A stretch of 46,067 nt of DNA from JAAYYM01 sp964483155 (GTDB lineage: Bacteria; Bacillota; Clostridia; Lachnospirales; Lachnospiraceae). A program made the position numbers and the translations under genes. The stretch spans positions 1 through 46,067 of the forward strand of contig CAZAAC010000018.1 of assembly GCA_964483155.1 (NCBI GenBank). The letters are read 5' to 3'. Positions 16,476 through 25,453 of the stretch are shown piece by piece; within the stretch, counting starts at the first letter, position 1, and each line of letters starts with the position of its first letter. The notes below the pieces were generated by a model, which saw nothing but the letters and a program-made list of their open reading frames with translations, did not search any database and was not told where the DNA came from.

Positions 16476-17370
16476 TAATCAGGATTATATCATACGGGCA
16501 ACTGCTGCGAATCATCAAATACGTGCATTTGCGGCAACGACCAGAAATATGGTCGAGGAAGCCAGAACCAGACACGATACGAGTCCGGTTGTTACAGCTG
16601 CATTGGGACGTCTTTTGACAGCTGGGGCCATGATGGGCAGCATGATGAAGGGTGAAAAAGACCTTTTGACCTTGCAGATTCATGGAAGCGGACCGATGAA
16701 GGGGATGACGGTCACAGCTGATAGCAGAGCAAACGTAAAAGGGTACCCTTATGAGTCTGTTGTCATGCTACCAGCAAATGATAAGGGAAAGCTGGATGTG
16801 GCAGGTGCCGTCGGGATCGGTGTTTTAAATGTGATTAAGGATATGGGCATGAAAGAGCCTTATAATGGGCAGACTGTTTTACAGACAAGTGAGATTGCAG
16901 AAGACCTGACCTATTATTTTGCCACATCGGAACAGGTACCATCATCAGTAGGACTTGGCGTTTTGATGGAGAGGAACAATACCGTAAAGCAGGCAGGTGG
17001 ATTTATCATACAATTGATGCCCTATGTGGAAGAAGAAGTCATCATGGCGTTAGAAAAGAAACTAGCAGATATGCATTCGGTGACAGCTCTATTAGAAGAA
17101 GGAAAAACACCAGAGATGATACTGAGATATCTGTTAGATGATCTGGACGACCATGGTATAGAAATTTTAGATACCATACCAACAGCATTTTATTGCAATT
17201 GTGATAAGAAACGTGTGGAAAAGGCAATTATCAGTATCGGGAAAAAAGAGATAAAAGAAATGATAGAAGATGGAAAAGACATTGAAGTAAAATGTCATTT
17301 CTGCAATACAGCTTATTCTTTTACAGTAGAAGAATTACAGGCAATTCTGAAACAGGCAAAGGTAAAATGA
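16456..17370 (+). CDS. hslO: Redox-regulated chaperone Hsp33
   Basis: Hsp33, a holdase chaperone switched on by oxidative unfolding of a C-terminal zinc site. The protein has 304 residues, near the family norm. The zinc ligands are C247-x-C249 in YCNCDKKR and C280-x2-C283 in CHFC. The N-terminal part includes the conserved segment TAALGRLLTAGAMMG and a GSGP motif in the substrate-binding domain. It starts with ATG 16456 after CAGGAAAAC and lies within the end of the methyltransferase gene. Confidence 0.95.
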   Translation: MKIEKNDNQDYIIRATAANHQIRAFAATTRNMVEEARTRHDTSPVVTAALGRLLTAGAMMGSMMKGEKDLLTLQIHGSGPMKGMTVTADSRANVKGYPYESVVMLPANDKGKLDVAGAVGIGVLNVIKDMGMKEPYNGQTVLQTSEIAEDLTYYFATSEQVPSSVGLGVLMERNNTVKQAGGFIIQLMPYVEEEVIMALEKKLADMHSVTALLEEGKTPEMILRYLLDDLDDHGIEILDTIPTAFYCNCDKKRVEKAIISIGKKEIKEMIEDGKDIEVKCHFCNTAYSFTVEELQAILKQAKVK

Positions 17371-17401
17371 AAAGGCCCTACGGATATGGGAGTGGTGTAG
17401 A

Positions 17402-19315
17402 ATGAAAGATGGATTTGTAAAAATAGCAGCTGTTACGCCTAAAATAAAGGTGGCAGACCCGATTTTTAATGGACAGGAAATTTGTAAATTGATGATTGAG
17501 GCGGCAGAAAATGGCGCAAAAGTAATTGTTTTTCCTGAACTTTGTCTGACAGGATATACCTGTCAGGACTTATTTATGCAGGATGTTTTACTTTATCAAG
17601 CACGCCGTGAACTGCTAAATATTATTAAGAAGACAACTGCTTTGGAAGCATTGATATTGATTGGGCTACCGATTGAGAAAGTCGGAAAATTATATAATGT
17701 AGCGGCTGTTATTTTTAAGGGAGAATTATTAGCATTCATCCCAAAGGTAAATATTCCTAATTACGCAGAATTTTATGAAGCCAGATATTTTACACCAGGC
17801 AATCGTGAGCCGGAATATTTTGAATTTGAAGGCACACAGGTATTGTTTGGTACAGATATTTTATTTGAAGCAGAAAATTTTCCAGGATTTTCAGTAGCAG
17901 CAGAGATATGTGAGGATATATGGGTAGCGAATCCCCCTAGTACGGAGCATGCAGCTGCAGGTGCTTCTATCCTCATAAATTTGTCAGCAAGTAATGAAAC
18001 AATCGGCAAATCTGCATATAGGGAGTTGCTTGTCAAATCCGCATCGGCCAGACTTTTAGCAGCATATGTTTATGCGAGTGCAGGAGATGGGGAGTCAACA
18101 CAGGATGTCGTTTTTTCTGGACACAACCTGATTGCAGAAAATGGAACTATGCTCGCGGAATCAAAATGTTTTGCATGTGGAATCCTATATGGTGATGTTG
18201 ATGTATTGCGCTTGCAGATGGAACGAAGAAAAATGAATACCTTTCATACAAGTAACAGGGAAGCGTATCTGATCGTGGAAATAGAGTTTAGCATAGAAGA
18301 ATGTAGACTGACACGCACGTTCAACAGTCAGCCCTTTGTACCGTCAGATCCAGGCATGCGAGAGGAGCGCTGTAATACCATCTTAAACATGCAGTCGTTG
18401 GGTCTGAAAAAAAGGATAGAGCATATAGGGTGCCAGACAGCAATCGTTGGGATTTCGGGAGGACTCGATTCGACATTGGCTTTACTTGTGACAGTACGTG
18501 CATTTGCGATGCTGGGACTTAGTATGCAAGGTATCATTGCAGTGACGATGCCCTGTTTTGGAACAACGGACAGGACCTACCAGAATGCTTGTAAACTGGC
18601 AAAGGAACTGGGCGTTACATTGCGTGAAATTGATATTAAAGAATCTGTAATCAGACATTTCCAGGATATCGGACATGAGATTGCAAATAAAAATGTAGTA
18701 TATGAAAACGGGCAGGCAAGAGAACGGACACAGGTGCTTATGGATATTGCCAATGAACTGGCGGGTATTGTAATAGGAACAGGTGATATGTCTGAACTAG
18801 CACTTGGGTGGGCTACTTATAATGGGGATCATATGTCTATGTATGGGGTGAATGTGGGTGTACCGAAGACACTTGTAAAGCATTTGGTGCGTTATTATGC
18901 AGATACTTGTAATCATGAGGACATCAGAGAAGTTTTAATGGATGTTCTGGATACGCCAGTGAGCCCAGAGCTGCTTCCTCCATCAGAGGGTGTAATTTCA
19001 CAAAAGACAGAGGATATTGTCGGGCCTTATGAATTGCATGATTTTTTCTTATATTATGCGTTACGTTTCGGATATGGACCCAAGAAAATCTACCGTATTG
19101 CAAAGCTGGCTTTTGTGGGAGAGTATGATGATACAGTGATATTGAAATGGCTTCGCACGTTCTATTATCGATTTTTTAGTCAGCAGTTTAAGCGCTCATG
19201 CTTACCAGATGGACCTAAAATAGGTTCTGTTGCATTATCTCCGCGTGGTGATTTAAGAATGCCGTCGGATGCTTCGGTGCATATTTGGAAAGAGCAATTA
19301 GATGCGATTAAATAA
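17402..19315 (+). CDS. nadE: Glutamine-dependent NAD+ synthetase
   Basis: Two-domain NadE of 637 residues that makes NAD from deamido-NAD, ATP and glutamine. The N-terminal nitrilase-type glutaminase has the E46-K115-C170 triad (FPELCLTGY, FIPKVNIPN and AEICEDIWV). The C-terminal synthetase has the P-loop IVGISGGLDSTLAL and the GTGDMSELALGW motif. The length matches the long clostridial and mycobacterial form. A gap of 31 bases follows hslO. The next gene, encoding an ANTAR protein, begins 14 bases after nadE, suggesting co-transcription. Confidence 0.95.
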   Translation: MKDGFVKIAAVTPKIKVADPIFNGQEICKLMIEAAENGAKVIVFPELCLTGYTCQDLFMQDVLLYQARRELLNIIKKTTALEALILIGLPIEKVGKLYNVAAVIFKGELLAFIPKVNIPNYAEFYEARYFTPGNREPEYFEFEGTQVLFGTDILFEAENFPGFSVAAEICEDIWVANPPSTEHAAAGASILINLSASNETIGKSAYRELLVKSASARLLAAYVYASAGDGESTQDVVFSGHNLIAENGTMLAESKCFACGILYGDVDVLRLQMERRKMNTFHTSNREAYLIVEIEFSIEECRLTRTFNSQPFVPSDPGMREERCNTILNMQSLGLKKRIEHIGCQTAIVGISGGLDSTLALLVTVRAFAMLGLSMQGIIAVTMPCFGTTDRTYQNACKLAKELGVTLREIDIKESVIRHFQDIGHEIANKNVVYENGQARERTQVLMDIANELAGIVIGTGDMSELALGWATYNGDHMSMYGVNVGVPKTLVKHLVRYYADTCNHEDIREVLMDVLDTPVSPELLPPSEGVISQKTEDIVGPYELHDFFLYYALRFGYGPKKIYRIAKLAFVGEYDDTVILKWLRTFYYRFFSQQFKRSCLPDGPKIGSVALSPRGDLRMPSDASVHIWKEQLDAIK

Positions 19316-19329
19316 ACAGGAGGGTGCGT

Positions 19330-19875
19330 TTGACAAATATAATTATAGTGTTTCCAAAAATAAGAGACGCACAAAATATTTGTAATTTTTTAGTAAGTAA
19401 GGGGATACCTGTAGCTGCGGTCAGTACATCTGGTTCACAGGCACTACAGTATATAGATCGTCTGGAGGAAGGAATCGTGGTTTGCGGTTACAGGCTGACA
19501 GATATGCTATATGTGCAATTACAAGAGTATTTACCGCTGAGATTTGAAATGTTGCTCGTTGCGTCACAGCATATCATTCAAAATTGCGAAGAACAAGGTA
19601 TCATATCTCTTGTTATGCCGATTAAGGGTAGCGACCTGATTGACACGCTTTCTATGATGTCTCAAGCCATTGAACGCAGATATAAGAAACAAGGTTTCTT
19701 AGAAAACGAACGGTTCTATGAAGAAAAAAGTGTGATAGCAAAGGCAAAAGAATTACTGATGGAGCGTAATAATATGACGGAAAGTGAAGCATATCGCTAT
19801 ATTCAGAAATATAGTATGGATACAGGAACCGATATTACGAAAACAGCGCAGATTGTGCTTTCTTTTATGCAATGA
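19330..19875 (+). CDS. ANTAR-domain protein with a pseudo-receiver
   Basis: A 181-residue protein with an N-terminal receiver-like fold and a C-terminal ANTAR domain (about 125-181; AKELLMERNNMTESEAYRYIQK). ANTAR domains bind tandem RNA hairpins and prevent transcription termination. The usual phosphorylated aspartate at the end of strand 3 is missing: the sequence is GIVVCGYRL, so classic phosphorelay control is unlikely, although the later lysine of MPIKG remains. I chose TTG 19330, which is six bases after AGGAGG. GTG 19324 has no spacing, and MTNIIIVFPK is the usual beginning. No sensor kinase is near. The RNA target is unknown. Confidence 0.85.
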   Translation: MTNIIIVFPKIRDAQNICNFLVSKGIPVAAVSTSGSQALQYIDRLEEGIVVCGYRLTDMLYVQLQEYLPLRFEMLLVASQHIIQNCEEQGIISLVMPIKGSDLIDTLSMMSQAIERRYKKQGFLENERFYEEKSVIAKAKELLMERNNMTESEAYRYIQKYSMDTGTDITKTAQIVLSFMQ

Positions 19876-19903
19876 TGATAGTAACAGAGAGAGGAGTAAA
19901 AAT

Positions 19904-20773
19904 ATGAAATTCACCAAAATGCAGGGACTTGGCAATGATTATGTGTATATTGACTGTTTTGAACAGGATATCAGTAATAAAAGTGAGATAGCGAAAAAGG
20001 TAAGTGACAGACATTTTGGAATCGGCGGTGATGGCGCAATCTTTATTAATCCTTCCGATATGGCGGATTGTGAGATGGAGATGTACAATGCAGATGGTTC
20101 GCGTTCTGAAATGTGCGGCAATGGAATACGATGTGTCGGAAAATATATATATGATAACGGTATTGTAAACGATACAGAGATAAGCGTTATATCTATGGGA
20201 AAAATAAAATACCTGACTTTGTTTTTAAGAGAGGCAGGGTGTGAAGAACAAAGTAATAATGGTAAAGTAGTAGATACCGTGAGGGTAGACATGGGAGAGC
20301 CAGAAATCATAGCAGAGAAGGTGCCGGTGATTTCTAAAAATGAAACAGCGATTGATGAGCCGATAGAAGTGGCAGGCAAGGCTTTTCAAATGACATGTGT
20401 TTCCATGGGAAATCCTCATGCAGTTATATTTGTAAATGATGTAGATCATTTTGATGTTAGTCATATAGGTCCAGAATTTGAAAATCATGCAGCATTTCCG
20501 AATCGTATCAATACAGAATTTGTAGAGATTATTGACAGAAATACAATTAAGATGCGTGTATGGGAACGTGGAGCGGGAGAAACACTTGCCTGTGGAACGG
20601 GATCATGTGCCTCAGTAGTCGCTTGTATCCTAAACGGATTGACAGAATCTAAGGTAACTGTTAAACTACTTGGCGGAGAGCTACAGATCGAATGGGATAG
20701 AAGTCAGAATCGGGTATATATGACAGGTACCGCGACAACTGTGTTTAAAGGAGAGATAGAATGTTTAAAGTAA
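19904..20773 (+). CDS. dapF: Diaminopimelate epimerase
   Basis: DapF of 289 residues, converting LL-diaminopimelate to the meso form for lysine and peptidoglycan. The two catalytic cysteines are C71 (MCGNGIRC) and C230 (ACGTGSCAS). KMQGLGNDYVY at the N-terminus and NPHAVIFV are also typical. ATG 19904 follows GAGAGGAG; the frame is open further upstream, but that part overlaps the ANTAR gene and is not conserved-looking. Its end overlaps dapL by 13 bases, so lysine-pathway steps are coupled. Confidence 0.95.
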   Translation: MKFTKMQGLGNDYVYIDCFEQDISNKSEIAKKVSDRHFGIGGDGAIFINPSDMADCEMEMYNADGSRSEMCGNGIRCVGKYIYDNGIVNDTEISVISMGKIKYLTLFLREAGCEEQSNNGKVVDTVRVDMGEPEIIAEKVPVISKNETAIDEPIEVAGKAFQMTCVSMGNPHAVIFVNDVDHFDVSHIGPEFENHAAFPNRINTEFVEIIDRNTIKMRVWERGAGETLACGTGSCASVVACILNGLTESKVTVKLLGGELQIEWDRSQNRVYMTGTATTVFKGEIECLK

Positions 20774-21975
20774 ATGAAGATTATTTGAAATTACAGGGGA
20801 GCTATTTGTTCACCAATATTGGAAAAAAGATAGCTGCTTTTATGGAAGCAAATCCAGAAGCAGACATTATCAGGATGGGTATCGGTGATGTAACGCAACC
20901 TCTGGCACCTGCCATTATTAATTCATTGCATGCAGCTGTTGACGAAATGGGAGCAGCAGAGACTTTTAGGGGATATGCGCCAGATCTGGGATACGAATTT
21001 CTCAGGAAGGCAATTGCAGAGAATGATTATAAGGCACGAGGCTGTCAGATAGAGGCAGATGAAATATTTATCTCAGATGGTGCCAAATGTGATTCTGGTA
21101 ATATCCAGGAGATTTTTGCAAAAGACAACAGAATCGCTGTATGTGATCCTGTTTATCCTGTTTATGTGGATACGAATGTTATGTCGGGAAGAGCAGGCAT
21201 TTTCGATCAAATCACGGAGACATGGAGCAATGTGATTTATATGCCGTGTACGGAGGAAACGGGCTTTGCACCGGAATTGCCGAAGGAAACGCCTGATATG
21301 ATATACTTGTGCTTTCCTAATAATCCTACAGGCTCTACGATTACGAAGGACCAGCTACAGGTTTGGGTAGATTATGCAAATAAGGTTGGTGCCGTAATTA
21401 TTTATGACGCGGCCTATGAAGCATATATTTCAGAGGATAATATACCTCATACGATTTTCGAATGTGAAGGGGCACGAACCTGTGCGATCGAACTTAGATC
21501 ATTTTCTAAAAATGCAGGATTTACAGGAACGAGACTTGGTGCTACTGTAATCCCAAAAGATCTGAAAGCTGGAGAAGTCATGCTACATTCCCTATGGGCA
21601 AGACGCCACGGAACAAAATACAATGGTGCACCATATATTATACAAAGAGCAGGAGAGGCAGTCTATTCACCAGAAGGAAAAGAACAATTAGCGAAGCAGG
21701 TCGCTTATTATATGAAGAATGCAAAATACATTTATGAAAATCTTCAGGCAGCAGGATATAGCGTATCGGGTGGCGTAAATGCCCCTTACATCTGGCTTAA
21801 GACGCCAGACAATATGAGCTCATGGAAATTCTTTGATTATCTGCTCGAAAAGGTAAATGTCGCTGGCACACCAGGTTCTGGTTTCGGGCCGAGTGGCGAA
21901 GGATATTTCCGCCTAACTGCATTCAACAGCTTTGAAAATACGGTGAGAGCAATCGACAGGATCAAAGCAATGTAA
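20761..21975 (+). CDS. dapL: LL-diaminopimelate aminotransferase
   Basis: DapL of 404 residues, a PLP enzyme making LL-diaminopimelate directly from tetrahydrodipicolinate with glutamate as amino donor, bypassing the succinylase and dehydrogenase routes. The PLP lysine is K250 in LRSFSKNAGFTGTR. IGDVTQPLAP near the N-terminus and FPNNPTG are family marks. ATG 20761 follows AAAGGAGA inside the end of dapF. Substrate flow is DapL then DapF, although the genes are ordered the other way. Confidence 0.95.
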   Translation: MFKVNEDYLKLQGSYLFTNIGKKIAAFMEANPEADIIRMGIGDVTQPLAPAIINSLHAAVDEMGAAETFRGYAPDLGYEFLRKAIAENDYKARGCQIEADEIFISDGAKCDSGNIQEIFAKDNRIAVCDPVYPVYVDTNVMSGRAGIFDQITETWSNVIYMPCTEETGFAPELPKETPDMIYLCFPNNPTGSTITKDQLQVWVDYANKVGAVIIYDAAYEAYISEDNIPHTIFECEGARTCAIELRSFSKNAGFTGTRLGATVIPKDLKAGEVMLHSLWARRHGTKYNGAPYIIQRAGEAVYSPEGKEQLAKQVAYYMKNAKYIYENLQAAGYSVSGGVNAPYIWLKTPDNMSSWKFFDYLLEKVNVAGTPGSGFGPSGEGYFRLTAFNSFENTVRAIDRIKAM

Positions 21976-22006
21976 CAGCACATAAAGGATTTTTTCAGGT
22001 AACAGG

Positions 22007-25000
22007 ATGGCACTTAGACTTTGGATCGGCGGTGCGGGAGCCGGAAAATCCCATAAGCTATTTCAATATATAATTGATGAGTCGCAGAAGAACACTGCGA
22101 CTAATTATATTGTCATCGTTCCAGAGCAGTTTACACTGCAGACACAACGTGATCTCGTTATGAAACATCCCAGAAAAGGAATCATGAATATTGATGTTTT
22201 AAGCTTTGCGCGTCTTGCTTATCGAGTATTTGATGAAGTGGGCGGAGAAGCAAACAGGAGACTTCTCATGGATGATATGGGAAAGAGCCTGATTCTGCGA
22301 AGGATTGCTTCCACGCACGAGAAGGAACTGAGAGTTCTCGGGAAAAATCTGAAGAAAATAGGATATATCAATGAGGTAAAATCCATTATTTCAGAATTCA
22401 TGCAGTATGACATTAGCGAAGGAGATATCAATACACTGATGGAACAGGCTGGTAGCAGGCCAATGCTGCAGTATAAGCTGCAGGACCTTGGATTACTATA
22501 CCATACATTCAGGGAGAACCTGCAGGAGAAGTATACGACCAAGGAGGAATTGCTCGTATTACTTTGTGATGTCATAAATGATTCCAAGATGATTCAGAAC
22601 AGCGTCATTGTTTTTGATGGATTTACAGGCTTTACACCAGTACAGAATAAGCTGATTGCGAAGCTGTTAGAAAAGGCAATAGAGATACACGTGACAGTAT
22701 TACTGCGAGATGAGGATAAGGAATATAAGACAGCAGAGATAAAAAATAAGGAACAGGACACTTTTTATCTTAGTTATAAGACAATTGCAGCGTTAACTAA
22801 AATGGCCGAAGAAACCGGGGCAGGAGAAATCACACCTGTTATCATAGAAGGCAGTCCAGTCTATCGGTTCAGAAATAACAAAGCGATGTCATATCTAGAA
22901 AAGAATTTGTTTCAGTATGATGCCACGCCGTATGAGGAAACACAGGAATCGATACACATTTTTGCAAGCCAGACACCGCAGGAAGAGATGAAAAGGGTAT
23001 GTGCCGAAATCAGTAGGCTCATCAGAGCACAGGATAAGATTTCTGATACCTGTGGTCATGATAGTGGTCTCAGATATGCTGACATTGCAATAATAACAGG
23101 TGATATTGAGACATATGCATTTGCAGCTGAAAATGAATTATCTAACTATAACATTCCCTATTTTATCGACCAGACCAGAGGCATTTTACTGAATCCATTT
23201 ATAGAGTATATTCGTGCATTGGTTGAGATTATGACGAAGGACTATAATTACGAGGGCATGTTTCGTTATTTAAAATCCTCGCTTTCAGGCTACGAACAGC
23301 GAGAGATAGATGAGATTGAGAATTATGTGCTGGCATGTGGGATTCGTGGCAGGAAACAATGGAACCAGAAGTGGATTAGAAAATATAAAGGACTCACGAC
23401 CGAGGAGCTGGAAAAGCTGGAAGCTGTCAGAGAGAGGATTTCTGCAGGGCTGTCTAAATTTGAAGCAGGCATGAGAGAGCTTGAGACGGCTGGCGAGTAT
23501 ACGAAGATACTCTATGAATTACTAATTGAAAATCACATAGAGCAGAAGTTGCATGTTATGGCACAAGCCTTTGAAAAGAAGGGCGAAGCTGCATTTGCGA
23601 AAGAGTATTCACAGATTTACCGTCTGGTCATGGAGCTGCTTGACAGAATAGCAGAATTGCTTTGTGATGAAAAAATGCCGATCGGCGAATATGGAGAGCT
23701 ACTGGATGCTGGATTTGATGAGATTCGTGTGGGGATTACACCGCCGAGTCTGGACGAAGTGATCGTGGGCGATATCACGAGAACACGGTTAAAAGATATT
23801 AAGGTACTATTCTTTGTGGGCGTAAATGACACGATTATACCAAAGGCGAATGCTACGACTGGAATACTATCAGATCTGGATCGGGAATATCTGCAGGAAG
23901 TCGAGCTGGCGCCATCTTCCAGGCAGCAGGCATATATGCAGCGTCTATATTTATATATGATTATGACAAAACCGACTGAAAGATTATACCTGTCCTATTC
24001 ACAGGTGAGTGCAGATGGCAAGTCACTACGGCCATCGTATCTGGTGCAGACTATGCAGAAACTATTTTCAAAATTGCAGGTGGAAAAAAACAATGACAGC
24101 GCTTCAGAAATCCAGATAACCGATTTGTTTTCACCGGATGCATCGTTAGAAGCTACGGTCAGAGGAATTTACGGACCTTATAGCGAGGCGTACTGTGCAC
24201 TATATCAATGGTATAAAAATCAGCCAGACTATAGAGAGCAATTACGCTCTTATACGGAAGAGGCTTTCAAGATACATAGAACAGATAAAATAAGCAAAGC
24301 AGTCGCTTCCGTTCTTTATGGAAAGAAACTTGAAAATAGTGTGACACGCCTGGAAATGTATGCAGCATGTGCCTATAGTCATTTCCTACATTACGGTCTG
24401 CAACTACAGGAGAGAGAACTGTATTCTTTTGAAGCCAGTGATATGGGCAGCATCTTTCATGAGGTGCTGGCAGAGTATTCACAGATGCTTTCTCATAGCC
24501 AGTACACATGGTTTGATATTCCTCCTATGGCAGCAGAGGAACTTGTAGAAAAAGCTGTGGAAGCGTGTATGAACAGAAATAGAAATGAAATATTGTACAG
24601 TACTTCACGCTATATGTATGCAATTAACAGAATGAAAAGGATTATGAGCAGGACTGTGAATGTGCTGTCTTCGCAAGTGAAGAAGGGTGTTTTTGTACCA
24701 GGACGGTTTGAGTTTGCTTTTTCTGGAGAAACGGATTATAAATCACTTCATTTTAAACTGTCTGAAGAAGAGGAAATGCATCTGCGTGGGCGTATTGACA
24801 GAATGGATGTCTGCATGGAGCAGGATAGCGTATATGTAAAGATTATTGACTATAAGTCAGGAAATCAGAATTTTGATTTGGCAGCAGTCTATCAGGGGCT
24901 GCAGTTACAGCTGGTCGTATATCTGGATGCCGCCATGGAAATGCAGCAAAGGGAGAACCCCGATAAAGAAATCATACCGGCAGGAATTCTCTATTATCAC

Positions 25001-25453
25001 ATAGAAGATCCTATCATAGACAGAAAAGGTGAAATGACACCAGAGGAAATCAGTCAAAAAATTATCGCAGAATTATCCATGAAAGGATTAGTTAACAGCG
25101 ATGAGAATGTGATTCGTATGATGGATCGGGAATTTGAGAAGAGCTCTGATGTGATTCCGGTAAGTAAGGTGGCCTCGGGTGAATTTTCGAAAAATGCATC
25201 CATCGCGAGCACGGCGCAATTCAAAACCATATCGGATTATGTAAACCAAAAAATCGCCAAAATGGGGCGTGAAATAGTAGATGGCGTGATTGCCGTCAAT
25301 CCATATGCAAGTGAAAAAGCAGATGCCTGTAAATATTGCAGTTATCATTCTGTTTGTGGGTTTGATGAAAAGATTCCCGGATTTAGTAAGAGAAGAATCA
25401 TAAAGCAGGAGCAGGAAGAAGTACTGTCCATGATGGAGGAGAGTAAAGCATGA
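22007..25453 (+). CDS. addB: ATP-dependent helicase/nuclease subunit AddB
   Basis: AddB, 1148 residues, part of the AddAB machine that processes double-strand breaks for recombination, the Firmicutes counterpart of RecBCD. The Walker A motif is GGAGAGKS at residues 8-15. The C-terminal RecB-like nuclease shows GRIDRMDV and VKIIDYKSG. C788 together with C1108, C1111 and C1117 (CKYC and SVC) matches the 4Fe-4S site of AddB. There are 31 bases between dapL and this gene. Its last four bases overlap addA (ATGA). Confidence 0.95.
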   Translation: MALRLWIGGAGAGKSHKLFQYIIDESQKNTATNYIVIVPEQFTLQTQRDLVMKHPRKGIMNIDVLSFARLAYRVFDEVGGEANRRLLMDDMGKSLILRRIASTHEKELRVLGKNLKKIGYINEVKSIISEFMQYDISEGDINTLMEQAGSRPMLQYKLQDLGLLYHTFRENLQEKYTTKEELLVLLCDVINDSKMIQNSVIVFDGFTGFTPVQNKLIAKLLEKAIEIHVTVLLRDEDKEYKTAEIKNKEQDTFYLSYKTIAALTKMAEETGAGEITPVIIEGSPVYRFRNNKAMSYLEKNLFQYDATPYEETQESIHIFASQTPQEEMKRVCAEISRLIRAQDKISDTCGHDSGLRYADIAIITGDIETYAFAAENELSNYNIPYFIDQTRGILLNPFIEYIRALVEIMTKDYNYEGMFRYLKSSLSGYEQREIDEIENYVLACGIRGRKQWNQKWIRKYKGLTTEELEKLEAVRERISAGLSKFEAGMRELETAGEYTKILYELLIENHIEQKLHVMAQAFEKKGEAAFAKEYSQIYRLVMELLDRIAELLCDEKMPIGEYGELLDAGFDEIRVGITPPSLDEVIVGDITRTRLKDIKVLFFVGVNDTIIPKANATTGILSDLDREYLQEVELAPSSRQQAYMQRLYLYMIMTKPTERLYLSYSQVSADGKSLRPSYLVQTMQKLFSKLQVEKNNDSASEIQITDLFSPDASLEATVRGIYGPYSEAYCALYQWYKNQPDYREQLRSYTEEAFKIHRTDKISKAVASVLYGKKLENSVTRLEMYAACAYSHFLHYGLQLQERELYSFEASDMGSIFHEVLAEYSQMLSHSQYTWFDIPPMAAEELVEKAVEACMNRNRNEILYSTSRYMYAINRMKRIMSRTVNVLSSQVKKGVFVPGRFEFAFSGETDYKSLHFKLSEEEEMHLRGRIDRMDVCMEQDSVYVKIIDYKSGNQNFDLAAVYQGLQLQLVVYLDAAMEMQQRENPDKEIIPAGILYYHIEDPIIDRKGEMTPEEISQKIIAELSMKGLVNSDENVIRMMDREFEKSSDVIPVSKVASGEFSKNASIASTAQFKTISDYVNQKIAKMGREIVDGVIAVNPYASEKADACKYCSYHSVCGFDEKIPGFSKRRIIKQEQEEVLSMMEESKA

